Source: Bryoerythrophyllum caledonicum | Taxonomy: Eukaryota; Streptophyta; Bryopsida; Pottiales; Pottiaceae | Length of the DNA: 64,000 bases | Direction of reading: 5' to 3' | Assembly (NCBI GenBank): GCA_963971425.1 | Contig: OZ020515.1 | Span: 21,820,637 to 21,884,636 of the forward strand | Shown: positions 1 to 10,410 of the stretch, one piece after another | Position numbering within the stretch: the stretch's first letter is position 1 | Layout: each line of letters begins with the position of its first letter | Position numbers and translations under genes: made by a program | Notes under the pieces: model-generated | Told to the model about the DNA's origin: nothing | Seen by the model: the letters and a program-made list of their open reading frames with translations, nothing else | Databases searched by the model: none

Positions 1-420
1 TTCAATGTAAAATTAGGCTTGAAAGAAATTAAAGTACATTTTTAGCTTCAGTCAAGCTGAAAGCAAGCAACACTTACAACTCCAAATATCATTCAAAAAC
101 AAAAGATCAAATGTCAAGGTACGAAAATGCATTTCTCAAATCGAAACACACTATCAGCTCAATTGAATGTGACCCAACAATTCCTATGCGATAAAACATT
201 CAGAATAGTAAATATCGAAGGGCAAATCATCAAGCCCAGAATTCACTTCTCTCCAAGAAGAAAGCCATACACATTCAGCTTGACTCGAGCTGAATGTGCC
301 CAAGCAATTCCTATGCGATAAACCATTCAGCATAGCAAATAATAAAATATTAAAACTCTGAAATGTATTAATCTCCACAAGAAATGGGTGTACACTTTAG
401 CTCGATTCGAGCTAAAATCA
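1..420. repeat. Palindrome-bearing ~120 bp tandem units, 3' flank of transposase copy 1
   Basis: Copies of the motif 1 palindrome lie at 41-61, 274-294 and 396-416, with a worn one near 150-172, so spacing is about 110-125 bp. Between them a segment reading CAATTCCTATGCGATAAA recurs (near 178 and 305). The same palindrome forms the dense arrays at 3,487-3,826 and 7,671-8,044, so this stretch is probably the 3' non-coding part of the same element. The short open frames here (127-378) look like chance. Confidence 0.6.
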
Positions 421-459
421 CACCAACAAATTTCGATCTTATGCACACATTCTTGGATA

Positions 460-3348
460 CTAGTATAAGAGTAACATCTTTGTACTAAAAAAACATTGCG
501 AAGAAGACGGCTCGGTATCCCTGATCAAACTATCTTGGATGATTTGAACTTGATTTCTAGGTATCTTCACAACAGGAAATTCACTCCTACTTCTAGACTT
601 CCATGCAGTCAACAGAGATCCCGTGTCCTCCCATTGCGGAAGTTGCTCGTCATCAATTGTCCATTGTAGACCGTTGGAAGAGGCCCATCCATTATAGCAT
701 CTTTGGACATTTGCATCGCGCGAAGTGGGCCGGAAGTACTGTATATTGATAGAATTAGGCCTTTCCAGATCCGAATTAGGGCCCGAGAGAGCTTGTGCAA
801 TCCAAACAGGACGTTCATCTCCATCACACAGTCTTAATGCAATAAAATAGCCTGAGTAAACGTCTCGATTAATCCGAAAAGAAGGGGCTGGCCTATCTCG
901 ACTCTGCCCAACAAAGTAGTCATCTTCATCATGATCCTCACGAACAGCGCCCACACTAGTGAATTGGTCCTCGATTGTCTGACCAATACGACTAGAAGGC
1001 CAAAAACCATCCTGTAGAGAGGTGGGCAAGTCCATTGGTTGACTAAGTGACTCTCTAACTGCCCGCCAATAGTAGCTCAAAGGCTCATATCGCCTTCGAT
1101 ATTCACCTGTACGATCCTCACGTGCTTGATGCTCCCAATATGAAATGAATCCAGAAAGACCTTTAATCACTTCAGGAAGATTGCGCATTGCCTGTGGCTG
1201 CAATGAAGGTGGTTCTCCACGTGGCCATAAAGACCTCCCATTTGAATCCTCCTTCCACAATTTGATCCCACCCCCTTCTCTTGGAAGCCAATCATCTTGA
1301 TGACAAAGAATCTTTTATTTCATCATGGGACATCCGTTGGAATCAACAAAGAATTTGAATTGGTGAGCCTTTGCGTGGCCCTGTAATGCTTCGTCTCCAC
1401 CTGCAATACCTTCACTAATAAAGGACTTGAAGTCCGGGACTTCTTCAATCAAGTGGGGGATTGTTGGCACACTTTTGTTCTCCATAAATGATCTCATGAG
1501 CAAAGGGATCGTGGGGAAACTCTCCTTCTTCAAAGCCATACTCCATCAACCGAATAATGCATCAATGTCATCATATGTGTGGCCAACAAGCATGAAATTA
1601 ACATAAACCTCTCGGAAGATATCCTTTGCAACAAGAAGAGACCAAAAACAAAACACGTATCTATTTTTGTTGTCACTCACCACATTGTCCATTTGCACAT
1701 GCAAAATAGGCGGCAAAGATTTTGCAGTAGCTAGAGACTCAGGTGCGGCACGGAGGAATGGGACACAAGTATCTGAAGCTCCTTACAAAACTGCTCGAAA
1801 CAATGCAGTTCTCCCCGAACCCTGAAATAATTGTCAGGACGATGTCTTCGAAGGTTGTTCTAAATCTCGCAACAATCTAGCAAAAGATCCCACTGTATAG
1901 TTGACATCATATGGGTAAATGTCCAAGCCATAATGAGCATATCGAACATCACCATGACCATGTGCAAGCATTCCAGTAACAGAGATGGGCAACTTCATCA
2001 GACCATCCAAATGTTTCGTCTTGTGAGAGAGGACAGGAGATGCAGTCTTTGAGTGATCCATCTTGTCGTGCATAATCGTAACACATTCATCCGGCAACTC
2101 TTGAGAGCGGTAACGGTTGGAATAATACAACTCTCGATGAGCCCATGCTGAATCCAAATGGAGATTCAACCTCTGCTGCCACAATAGCGCAGCTTCTGAT
2201 CCAGGCTGCTGCAATCTCCGATGGGAATGGTACTTATCACACGTTGAACAACGTGCAAAGTTATCCCCAGGTCGTTTTGCATCGTCATCGGAAAAATGGA
2301 CCCGCCTAATCTTACTCAGCCCTGAAGTGGAAATTTGGGAAAGCCCGCAATTAACTAAATGGGCATCAATTGCAGGAATTTGATCTTTCCACTTGAAATT
2401 TGCGGGAAGAACTTTGGCCACAGATGTCTCACCCGAAGGCAAGATGCGGGACTTGTGGGGCATGTGGTCAGCATTCCTATTAAGAATGACACGTAATGTT
2501 GCGGTAGCAACTACTATGTGATTTCTAGGTTTCCGTTTCCCTGAATTACCATGGGGTTGCGCGACTACACCAGTCGCTGCATCCTTGGCATATTCATAGA
2601 ATGAGGTTTCACTGACGCCCATGATGTGCTGCCAGGCAGCTGCGCACACATCAACGCCCTCAATGGTCACCACATTTCTACCGTTATTGTCCACATGAAA
2701 CTGTCCGTCAACATCTAGCTTCATATGCCTTCTAAATTGAACGGAGGTTCCAAAATACATCCTCATCCGCAATACCTTAATTTTCAATCGTGAGAAGCGT
2801 TGAACACAACTCCTAGAGCAACAGCGGTTTCCAGCAACAAAGTTGATAGATTCGTCAGAGAGCAGAATTGATGATTTTGTTGAAACCATGGTTGAAGGGA
2901 TCCTAGATGAGCTTTCATAAGACCGAGTCCTCTCTCCAAGAGACCGGGTTCTCATTGCCATTACAGAATTGTAAGTATCACGCTGCAGGTGATGCAAGAG
3001 ACTGACACTATTATAGAAAACTTGACCAATAGGCCAAATCTTAACACAATAACGCCATTCGTCCGGAGCTTCATCTTCAACTAATGTCCTCGAGACCTGA
3101 ATGGCAATGTGCATATCACCTAATGGAGCATCAGTCCTAGAAATAGCCGTGGCGTGAAAGTTACGAAGTATTCCAGTGGCAATTGTAACACCGGACAGGT
3201 TTTTCATTTCGACTATCTTACCAACCCAAGAATGCCTTGGGAGAACTTCGAATTCCATCACATCAACATCTACTGGATTGTGGAAAGACGAGTTGTCACT
3301 TGACAAATCAAAATCATCGTCGATTGAGGCACCGGTTGAAGTGTCCAT
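460..3348 (-). pseudogene. DUF7869-type transposase, copy 1 (decayed)
   Basis: Putative DNA-transposon transposase. The open N-terminal part (3,348-1,834, 504 codons) carries a region shared with copies 2 and 3 (HSWVGKIVEMKN), a cysteine-rich stretch (GNRCCSRSCVQRF), GVDVCAAAWQHIMGVSE and IMHDKMDHSKTA. Past its stop the reading goes on in other frames: QMDN..SDNKNRYVF near 1,685-1,700, VGHTYDDID near 1,560-1,590, then 1,539-1,315 (PDFKSFISEG) and 1,260-460 (WKEDSNGRSLWP). The order D..DN..HxxDD resembles the DUF7869 family, which I take to be an RNase H-like (DDE) transposase; that enzymatic reading is inference. Copy 3 has HTHEDID where this copy has HTYDDID. Several stops and frame changes after 1,834 show it is not functional. 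The start is the ATG at 3,348, shared with copy 2. Confidence 0.75.
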
Positions 3349-3486
3349 CTCGGCACTGCAGAGTTAAGGCGAAAGTGTAAATAATTGTCGTAGTATGATA
3401 GAACTCCAAGGTTCATCCCACATCAATCAAAGTAAACAAAAAAAAAGCATAATTGTTCATCTCCACGATTAGGTGAAGACAAAGCA

Positions 3487-3826
3487 CATTCAGCTGGAGT
3501 CCAACTGAATGTGCACTGCATATTTAGCTCGAGTCGAGCTGAATATGCACTGCACATTCAGCTCGACTGGAGCTGAATATGCACTGCACATTCAGCTCGA
3601 CTCGAGCTGAATATGCACTGCACATTTAGCTCGGGTCGAGCTGAATCTGCACTACACATTCAGCTCGGGTCGAGCTGAATATGCACTGCACATTTAGCTC
3701 GGGTCAAGCTGAATCTGCACTACACATTCAGCTCGGGTCGAGCTGAATATGCACTACACATTCAGCTCGGGTCGAGCTGAATATGCACTACACATTCAGC
3801 TCGGGTCGAGCTGAATGTGCACTGCT
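3487..3826. repeat. Motif 1 palindrome array, left (10 units of 34 bp)
   Basis: Ten head-to-tail 34 bp units, each holding a 21 bp near-perfect palindrome whose core is TCAGCTCGAGTCGAGCTGA, joined by ATATGCACTACA-type linkers. The array is immediately upstream of transposase copy 1 and mirrors the 11-unit array at 7,671-8,044. Units differ at the palindrome centre (GGGTCG, GACTCG, GAGTCG), often without disturbing the arms. Confidence 0.9.
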
Positions 3827-3831
3827 TCAAG

Positions 3832-4260
3832 CTAGAGTACTAAATCAAAACCTGAAGCACTCATACCAACAAAAACTACGCATTTTGACAGTTGTAAGAA
3901 CATATATGTCATAGTGACGTACAAATAATAAAATGAAGCCCTAAACCTGTACTACGGAGGCAATTGTGTTGACGCCGAAGTATCACCTCCTTCCTACAAC
4001 TTTTTCATTAGGCCAAAATCTATGCATGTCTTTTAAAGTTGACCTAGAATAATGTATCCACTTCTTGCTAGAGTACCGAATCAAAACCCGAAGCACTCAT
4101 ACGAAGAAAAACTACGCCTTTTGACAGTTGCATGAACATATATGTCATACTGACGTACAAATAATAAAATGAATCCCTAAATCAGTACTAAGAAGGCGAT
4201 TATGTTGACGCCGAAGTATCACCTCCTTCCTACAACTTTTTCATTACATTGAAAATGACA
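3832..4260. repeat. Two-copy ~240 bp tandem duplication in 5' region of copy 1
   Basis: The segment from CTAGAGTACTAAATCAAAAC to CTACAACTTTTTCATTA occurs twice (from about 3,832 and about 4,070) with modest divergence. The mirror image is present at about 7,245-7,665 in the right arm, so the duplication predates the split of the two element copies. No coding potential seen. Confidence 0.75.
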
Positions 4261-4584
4261 GTATCAAATGTGCAAATCAAATGCCAAGTAAATCACCATA
4301 AAGTTTAGACAGAAGTCACTTACAAATGGCCCGATTGCGTGCACCAAAACGTCTTGAATGAGGAAGGAAGAGAAAACCCTACTCTTTGTCACGGCCGCAG
4401 CAACCATTCATGACCACACACCTCCGCAACTCTAGAAATTCCAAACACAACTAAGTTGACCTAGAATAAGGTATCCACTTCTTGCACAGAAATTTGACTT
4501 CGAATGCAATAGGTCTTTCAAATGTCAAGGCATACTTCGAGACAATATAGATTCACGAAGGCTTACCATACTAGAAAGGTGCAA

Positions 4585-4586
<2 letters not shown>

Positions 4587-4622
<36 letters not shown>
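4587..4622. repeat. (GA)n microsatellite at end of left inverted arm
   Basis: An uninterrupted AG run. Homology between the two inverted element copies stops inside this run and its mirror (CT)n at 6,853-6,901, so these microsatellites mark the element ends or the breakpoints of the inverted duplication. Confidence 0.9.
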
Positions 4623-4627
<5 letters not shown>

Positions 4628-4984
4628 AGGTTGGGGTGTATTGACCACGTCGAACAAGTTGCCGTTAAGAAAAGAGCGGGAATGACATCACGTTTAGTGG
4701 GGAGGAGCTGTTCTAAATAAAGCATCTTTCAAACTTGACCAAAAAATTAACAAGCACATAAGTTTCTCCTCATATTTCGATGTATTGGAAGTTTCTATTT
4801 ACATGATCAATTTAAGGTTATCGATTGGGGTTATGGGTATCAATTTAAATTTGCAAGAATCAATTTAAATTTAAGGTATAGAATTATGTATCAATTTAAG
4901 GTTATCAATTTGGGTTATGGGTAATTGATTACGGTCATTTATTTCCATATTAAGGATATTGATTATGACTAGATTATAAAAGTA

Positions 4985-5260
4985 AAGATTTAGGTTTAGG
5001 GTTCAAATTACATTTTGACATTTAGGGTTTAGGGTTTAAGGTTTAGGATTGCAAGTCCATGGTATAGAGTGTAAATTATAGGATTTAGGGTTTAAGGTTT
5101 AGGATTGCAAGTCCATGGAATGAAGTATAAGTTATAGGGTTTAGGGTTTCGGACTAGACAATTCTAGAATTAGATTTATGGATTTGGATTTAGGGTTTAG
5201 GATTTTAGAATTTAGTGTTTGGGGTTTAGGATTAGGGTTTAGATTAGCATTGAGATTACC
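4985..5260. repeat. Degenerate TTTAGGG-like interstitial repeats
   Basis: Many TTTAGGG / TTTAAGG / TTTAGGA heptamers, interrupted by a unit around TTGCAAGTCCATGG that recurs near 5,053 and 5,108. This is the plant-type telomere heptamer in worn form. It may be an interstitial telomeric tract or just TA-rich simple sequence. Confidence 0.6.
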
Positions 5261-6194
5261 ACTGAATCAAAATGTCCTTTCTATAAGACTGTTTATCGTA
5301 TCAAAATTGAATTGTGCCTTGGTATTGATTTAAGAAAATTCATTACATATCACCTAAAGATAAGATTTAACCCCTAAACGTCCCTGATGTTGAAAAACGA
5401 CATTCCGGATGAGCTCGGGGAAGTTCAAATGGCTGCCATTTTTTCATCTGAAGTCCGTTTCATTCGTTTGTTTTTGAAAGTTACTGTAGACCGGGTGTAG
5501 TTTACTATGGAGTTATTTCCTTTACCCCAAGCGATACTGTGATTTTTGTAGGGAGGTTTTAGATGGAGGAGGTTTTTGTTTTGAAGCAAGTTTTGCAATT
5601 TTTGGTGAAAATTTTGGCTGCCATTTTGAGTTGGGGCAGTAGGGATTAGTGCAAAGATGAAGAAAGAAATTATGCTGCCCTTGGTGGTTCACTTCAAGAA
5701 AAGTATGTTTTTAGAAAGATAAGTAATTAGAGCTACTAATTACTATTACAGGGTGGTTGGACAACCTCCAAAACGGGCTCCCTCATCAAATAGGGCAAAT
5801 CTCAAGACAAGGAGGGGGAAGGACAAAGTGGCATTAAAAATTCAAATGTGCACACAAACTTAGACCTTCTTGTGCATTCAAAAAACCAAGTCATACAATA
5901 CATTTCAACATTATTGAGCCACCATTTCAACATCTCAGCAATCAAATTGCAAGATTCAAATCACAACCAACACCATCCCACCACCATCACGTAATAAATG
6001 CACATGGATTTCAAAATTCAAAATTCAAAACTCATGTACATGCTACATCAAATTCTAGAGGATTCCATTTACAACTTGGACTCAAATCAATTTGCCTACC
6101 AACATTTTACAAATGAAAAACATCCAACAATTGAAATTTGAATCAGTTCTTCTAAACCGGGTTGCATATTGAATTCCATACTATGCCCCATCCG

Positions 6195-6415
6195 CACTAA
6201 TTGGGACCCCAACAACAATAATTAGGGTCCCCAACAACAGCTAAAGGGGCCCCAACAACAGTGGTTGGGGCCCCTAGCAATAGCTCCTGGGGCCCTCAGC
6301 AACAGTCGCTGGGGTCCCCAGCAATAGCTACTGGGGTCCCAACAACAGTCGTTGGGGCCCCCAGCAATAGCTGTTGGGGTCTCAACAACAGCTGCTAGGG
6401 CTCCTACAACAATGT
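6195..6415. repeat. GGGGCCCC minisatellite (~25 bp period)
   Basis: About eight imperfect units alternating GGGGCCCCAACAACAG and GGGGTCCCCAGCAATAG. The GGGGCCCC core is itself palindromic. Open frames across it (Pro/Ala/Gly/Trp repeats) are artefacts of the repeat. Confidence 0.8.
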
Positions 6416-6848
6416 CTTCGTCTTTTTGTCTTTGTCTTTTTGTCTTTGAGTTTTTGTCTTTTACTTTCAACTCAAAATTGATCATATTTTTATATTTTAA
6501 TACTTTTAGAAAAAAAGTATATTTTTATAAATTCAAACTGATACTTACATTGTAAATTTATTATTACAGCAAAAATAAGTGATAGCTTGTAGAAGTTAGC
6601 TATAAATACTATTTACAAAAGAAAATATTGTTATTGTATAGAGTAAACACATATAATTATCAAAATATCGAGATATTTATTGCCTTATATTCTGAAGATG
6701 GCTGAGCTTGTACAATCGAGTGCCAAAAAACCTAGAGTAGGACAAGTTATTGCCCTAAATTTTATAGAAGATCAGCAAATCCTGGAGTTGGTATACGATT
6801 CAAAGAGTAGAGGTTGTAAAACCGTTGGGCACACCAACAAAGCATTTG

Positions 6849-6852
<4 letters not shown>

Positions 6853-6901
<49 letters not shown>
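6853..6901. repeat. (CT)n microsatellite at end of right inverted arm
   Basis: An uninterrupted CT run that mirrors the (GA)n at 4,587-4,622. Downstream sequence (ATTTGCACCTTTCTA...) is the reverse complement of the sequence before the left run. Confidence 0.9.
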
Positions 6902-6902
<1 letters not shown>

Positions 6903-8057
6903 TTGCACCTTTCTAATATGGTAAGCCTTCGTGAATCTATATTGTCTCGAAGTATGCCTTGACATTTGAAAGACCTATTGCATTCGAAGTCAAATTTCTG
7001 TGCAAGAAGTGGATACCTTATTCTAGGTCAACTTAGTTGTGTTTGGAATTTCTAGAGATGCGGAGGTGTGTAGTCGTGAATGGTTGCTGCGGCCGTGACA
7101 AAGAGTAGGGTTTTCTCTTCCTTCCTCATTCAAGACGTTTTGGTGCACGCAATCGGACCATTTGTAAGTGACTTCTGTCTAAACTTTATGGTGATTTACT
7201 TGGCATTTGATTTGCACATTTGATACTATCATTTTCAATGTAATGAAAAAGTTGTAGGAAGGAGGTGATACTTCGGCGTCAACATAATCGCCTTCTTAGT
7301 ACTGGTTTAGGGATTCATTTTATTATTTGTACGTTAGTATGACATATATGTTCATGCAACTGTCAAAAGGCGTAGTTTTTCTTCGTATGAGTGCTTCAGG
7401 TTTTGATTCGGTACTCTAGCAAGAAGTGGATACATTATTCTAGATCAACTTTAAAAGACATGCATAGATTTTTGGCCTAATGAAAAAGTTGTAGGAAGGA
7501 GGTGATACTTCGGCGTCAACACAATTGCCTCCGTAGTACAGGTTTAGGGCTTCATTTTATTATTTGTACGTCACTATGACATATATGTTCTTACAACTGT
7601 CAAAATGCGTAGTTTTTGTTGGTATGAGTGCTTCAGGTTTTGATTTAGTACTCTAGCTTGAAGCAGTGCACATTCAACTCGACCCGAGCTGAATGTGCAC
7701 TGCATATTCAGCTCGACCCGAGCTGAATGTGTAGTGCAGATTCAGCTCGACCCGAGCTAAATGTGTAGTGCATATTCAGCTCGACCCGAGCTGAATGTGT
7801 AGTGCAGATTCAGCTCGACCCCAGCTAAATGTGCAGTGCATATTCAGCTCGAGTCGAGCTGAATGTGCAGTGCATATTCAGTTCAAGTCGAGCTGAATGT
7901 GCAGTGCATATTCAGCTCGACCCGAGCTGAATGTGTAGTGCATATTCAGCTCCAGTCGAGCTGAATGTGCAGTGCATATTCAGCTCGACTCGAGCTAAAT
8001 ATGCAATGCACATTCAGCTGGACTCCAGCTGAATGTGCTTTGTCTTCACCTAATCGT
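6902..8057 (+). other. 5' region of DUF7869 element copy 2, cut off by the LTR element
   Basis: Reverse complement of about 3,460-4,586 at very high identity, including the two-copy 240 bp duplication and the palindrome array. It continues after the LTR retrotransposon at 21,242 and reaches the ATG of transposase copy 2 at 21,363. No open gene in it. Confidence 0.9.
7671..8044. repeat. Motif 1 palindrome array, right (11 units of 34 bp)
   Basis: Eleven 34 bp units of the same palindrome as the left array, in mirror orientation and one unit longer. It sits just upstream of the LTR insertion point and was originally about 120 bp further from the start codon of copy 2 than the window now suggests only because of that insertion. 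Confidence 0.9.
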
Positions 8058-10371
8058 TGTCCTGATGTAAATATTTTCAGTGAATAATATATTTACTTGT
8101 TTACCTTTTTGGAAAGATCTTTGATTAGGAGGACGAAACTTATTGGTGACGCTTCCAGTAGCTTCAAGGTGACGCTTATTGCTCATGGAATTGTTTAAAA
8201 GGCGAAAGCCGTAAATAATATTCACCAATTCGAAGTATTCCTTTACGTTCTTAGAGTTTGTGTTTGGATTTGAAGTTCGAACTAATATGTCGAACTGGAG
8301 GGTTTTTATGAAGTCACAAGATCTAGAGTCTGAACGGGAGGTAGATTTACAGCTTTCCTTGTCTCAGTTGCCAATTCAACCATCCCAGCCGACGGTTTCT
8401 TCACCATTGCCATTTCACCCGCAAGATGAAGCTGGATCTTCTCGTCCGCTAAAGCAGCCTCGTGTTGAGCAGCGTTGGCATGGTAATCTCCAAAAGGACG
8501 CGCGTGTTTTAGTAATCTTACTTCAAACTGGATGTGTTGAACCGGGCACCCGTGAAGTGACATTTGAAGGCAGTTTCGAGGGCTTGAACGAAGACCATTA
8601 TTTCTGTATACCTAGGCCAATCGAGCTAAGCACTGGCCACCATCGTTGGTTAGAAGGGCCAGTGAATCCTTTGACAAAGACTCAACGTGCAGATTACATC
8701 GCAAGTACTATCAAGCGCATCCTCAAGTTCTTGCAGATGGAGTAACACTGTTCTTTGACTTTAGTTTTTACCTCTACTTGTTTTTTATTGAAGCTTTGTA
8801 CTAAATTTTTGTGTTTTGTGTTTCATTTGAATGTTAGAAGTTAAAAGATGATAGATAGAGGGTAGTTTACCTCCTAGTTAGAACTCTAAAGGTTTGTTGA
8901 CCTTTAAAGATAAGTAGATACTTATCTTTTGAGTTTTCCTAGAGCCAATGGGTGTTTTGAGGCCCATATGATATGCACATGGGCTGATCTTATCCACCTT
9001 AGGGGTCTAGAGGATAGGTAGGCATCTTCTCTCTCCCTCCTAGTCGAGTTTTGGGGGAAAAAGGAGAGAGTGTGCTTTGAAAGAGAAGGGTGTGTGTGTG
9101 TGTAGAGAGCCGAGAGTTTGATGGGCAAGAACTCCGGTTGTAAGCAATTTTTTTTGAATGAAATTTTGAGGGTTTCTTCCTCTTTGAGATGCGCTTCCAG
9201 AGAGATTATTTTCGCTTGATTTGGAGTTGTGGGCAAAAAGTTACAAGCGTGTGAGTGGAGGAGGGTCTGCTGCCACCCAACGAAGGGGAGCAGAGATTCG
9301 GGCGGCCACCAAAGTTTGTAGTTTTTGCGTCTTTCTTTGAAAATTTCAGGAGTTATAGAACTTTTGTTTAGCTTTCCATAAACTTATCATTCAAGTTGAT
9401 TAGAGTTGAATTGCAAAAGTTATGAAGGTTTGAAATTGTGAAGACCCGAGGCCATCCATTGAGAGGACAGAGGTTTCAACAAGCCATAACTTTTGGACAG
9501 TAGTTTAGAATGGTTTGAGATTTGAAAGGTGTGTGCACCATTGTTATAGCTCTCCAAAACGCTATTACAATTAACATTTGGAGTTTTGAAGAAGAAGTTA
9601 TAAGCGATTGAATTTCTAGAAGGGCGGAACTTTGAACTCACATAACTTTCGGACAGTAGTTTAGAATGATTTGAAATTTGGAGGAGTGTTAGTTATTTGT
9701 ATTAGCTTTCCAGAAAGTTATTAAACTTAGTAGTTGGAGTTTTGAGTCATCTGTGGCACTTGTTTGAAGGTTACAGCCTTGATGGAAATTTTTCCATTGT
9801 GTTTTTGAACACTTCTTTTGAGTTTCTTAGTGTTTTTGAACACTTGAAGACTTGAAGACTTGAAGACTTGAAGATAAGAAGACATGAAGACTCGTGTGTT
9901 GTGGCTTGTGGCTTGTTATTCCTAGCCGGATTTGGAGGCTCGTTGTCTTTTTTTGTTATTCCCAGCCAGATTTGGAGGCTAGTTCTTTTCAATTCTGCTT
10001 CGTAAATTTTGTTGCGGCGAAGTGGGGTTGATCACCCACACGATCGTATTTATGTTGTTCTCACCGGTGAGGCGCGATTGCTGGTCACCGTGGGTTTGAA
10101 TTTTAGCAGCCAATCTTTCGGACGGTTTCAGCTTGTAGTCTGGCCGTCCCGTTTTACCCGTCCGAGGCCGTGGGTTCTTATCACCTTATCTTTACCCTTA
10201 ACCCGTTTAGAGCCACCACAGGATAGGCCAACGGGGAGCTGTTTGAAGAGTCGAAGAGATGAAGATATGAAGATTTGAAGAATTGAAGACACGACTAGAC
10301 TCTCCTGCCATCTATTCCGGTTGCAGCCAGATTCCCCGTGAATTCTCAAAGCGCTCCCCTCTCAACACGAC
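8058..10371 (+). repeat. 5' LTR
   Basis: Begins TGTCCTGATG and matches 18,930-21,241 almost base for base. Unusually long for a Ty3/Gypsy LTR. It contains a 161-codon open frame, a (GT)n tract near 9,093, and short direct repeats built on GAAGACTT near 9,845-9,880. I did not recognise a standard tRNA primer-binding site just after it. Confidence 0.92.
8260..8745 (+). CDS. 161-codon open frame inside the 5' LTR, unknown function
   Basis: Unrecognised protein of 161 residues. It begins MFGFEVRTNMSNWR and has a Ser/Pro/Gln-rich N-terminal third, a basic patch (RPLKQPRVEQRWHG) and a C-terminal stretch ending RILKFLQME. The copy in the 3' LTR differs at one residue only. A frame this long kept open in both LTRs could be an LTR-carried accessory gene, but high identity is expected anyway because the LTRs are young. 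Confidence 0.45.
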   Translation: MFGFEVRTNMSNWRVFMKSQDLESEREVDLQLSLSQLPIQPSQPTVSSPLPFHPQDEAGSSRPLKQPRVEQRWHGNLQKDARVLVILLQTGCVEPGTREVTFEGSFEGLNEDHYFCIPRPIELSTGHHRWLEGPVNPLTKTQRADYIASTIKRILKFLQME

Positions 10372-10410
10372 ATTTTGTGCTTCCACTGAGAGAGCTTTGA
10401 GGCAACTGGT

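Larger units (their letters stand above)
4623..6852. other. Spacer between the inverted elements; no gene seen
   Basis: AT-rich, with no convincing gene. It contains degenerate telomere-like repeats (4,985-5,260) and a GGGGCCCC minisatellite (6,195-6,415). A 78-codon frame at 6,680-6,916 reads partly as ordinary protein (KPRVGQVIALNFIEDQQIL) before running into the (CT)n tract; it may be a cut-off exon, but I do not recognise it. Confidence 0.6.

Noticed and set aside
3487-3826. CRISPR-like array (regular 34 bp period with palindromic repeats)
   Set aside because: No unique spacers: whole units are tandem copies. The surroundings are clearly plant, with no cas genes.
6222-6485. 87-codon minus frame over the minisatellite
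   Set aside because: Product of the GGGGCCCC repeat.
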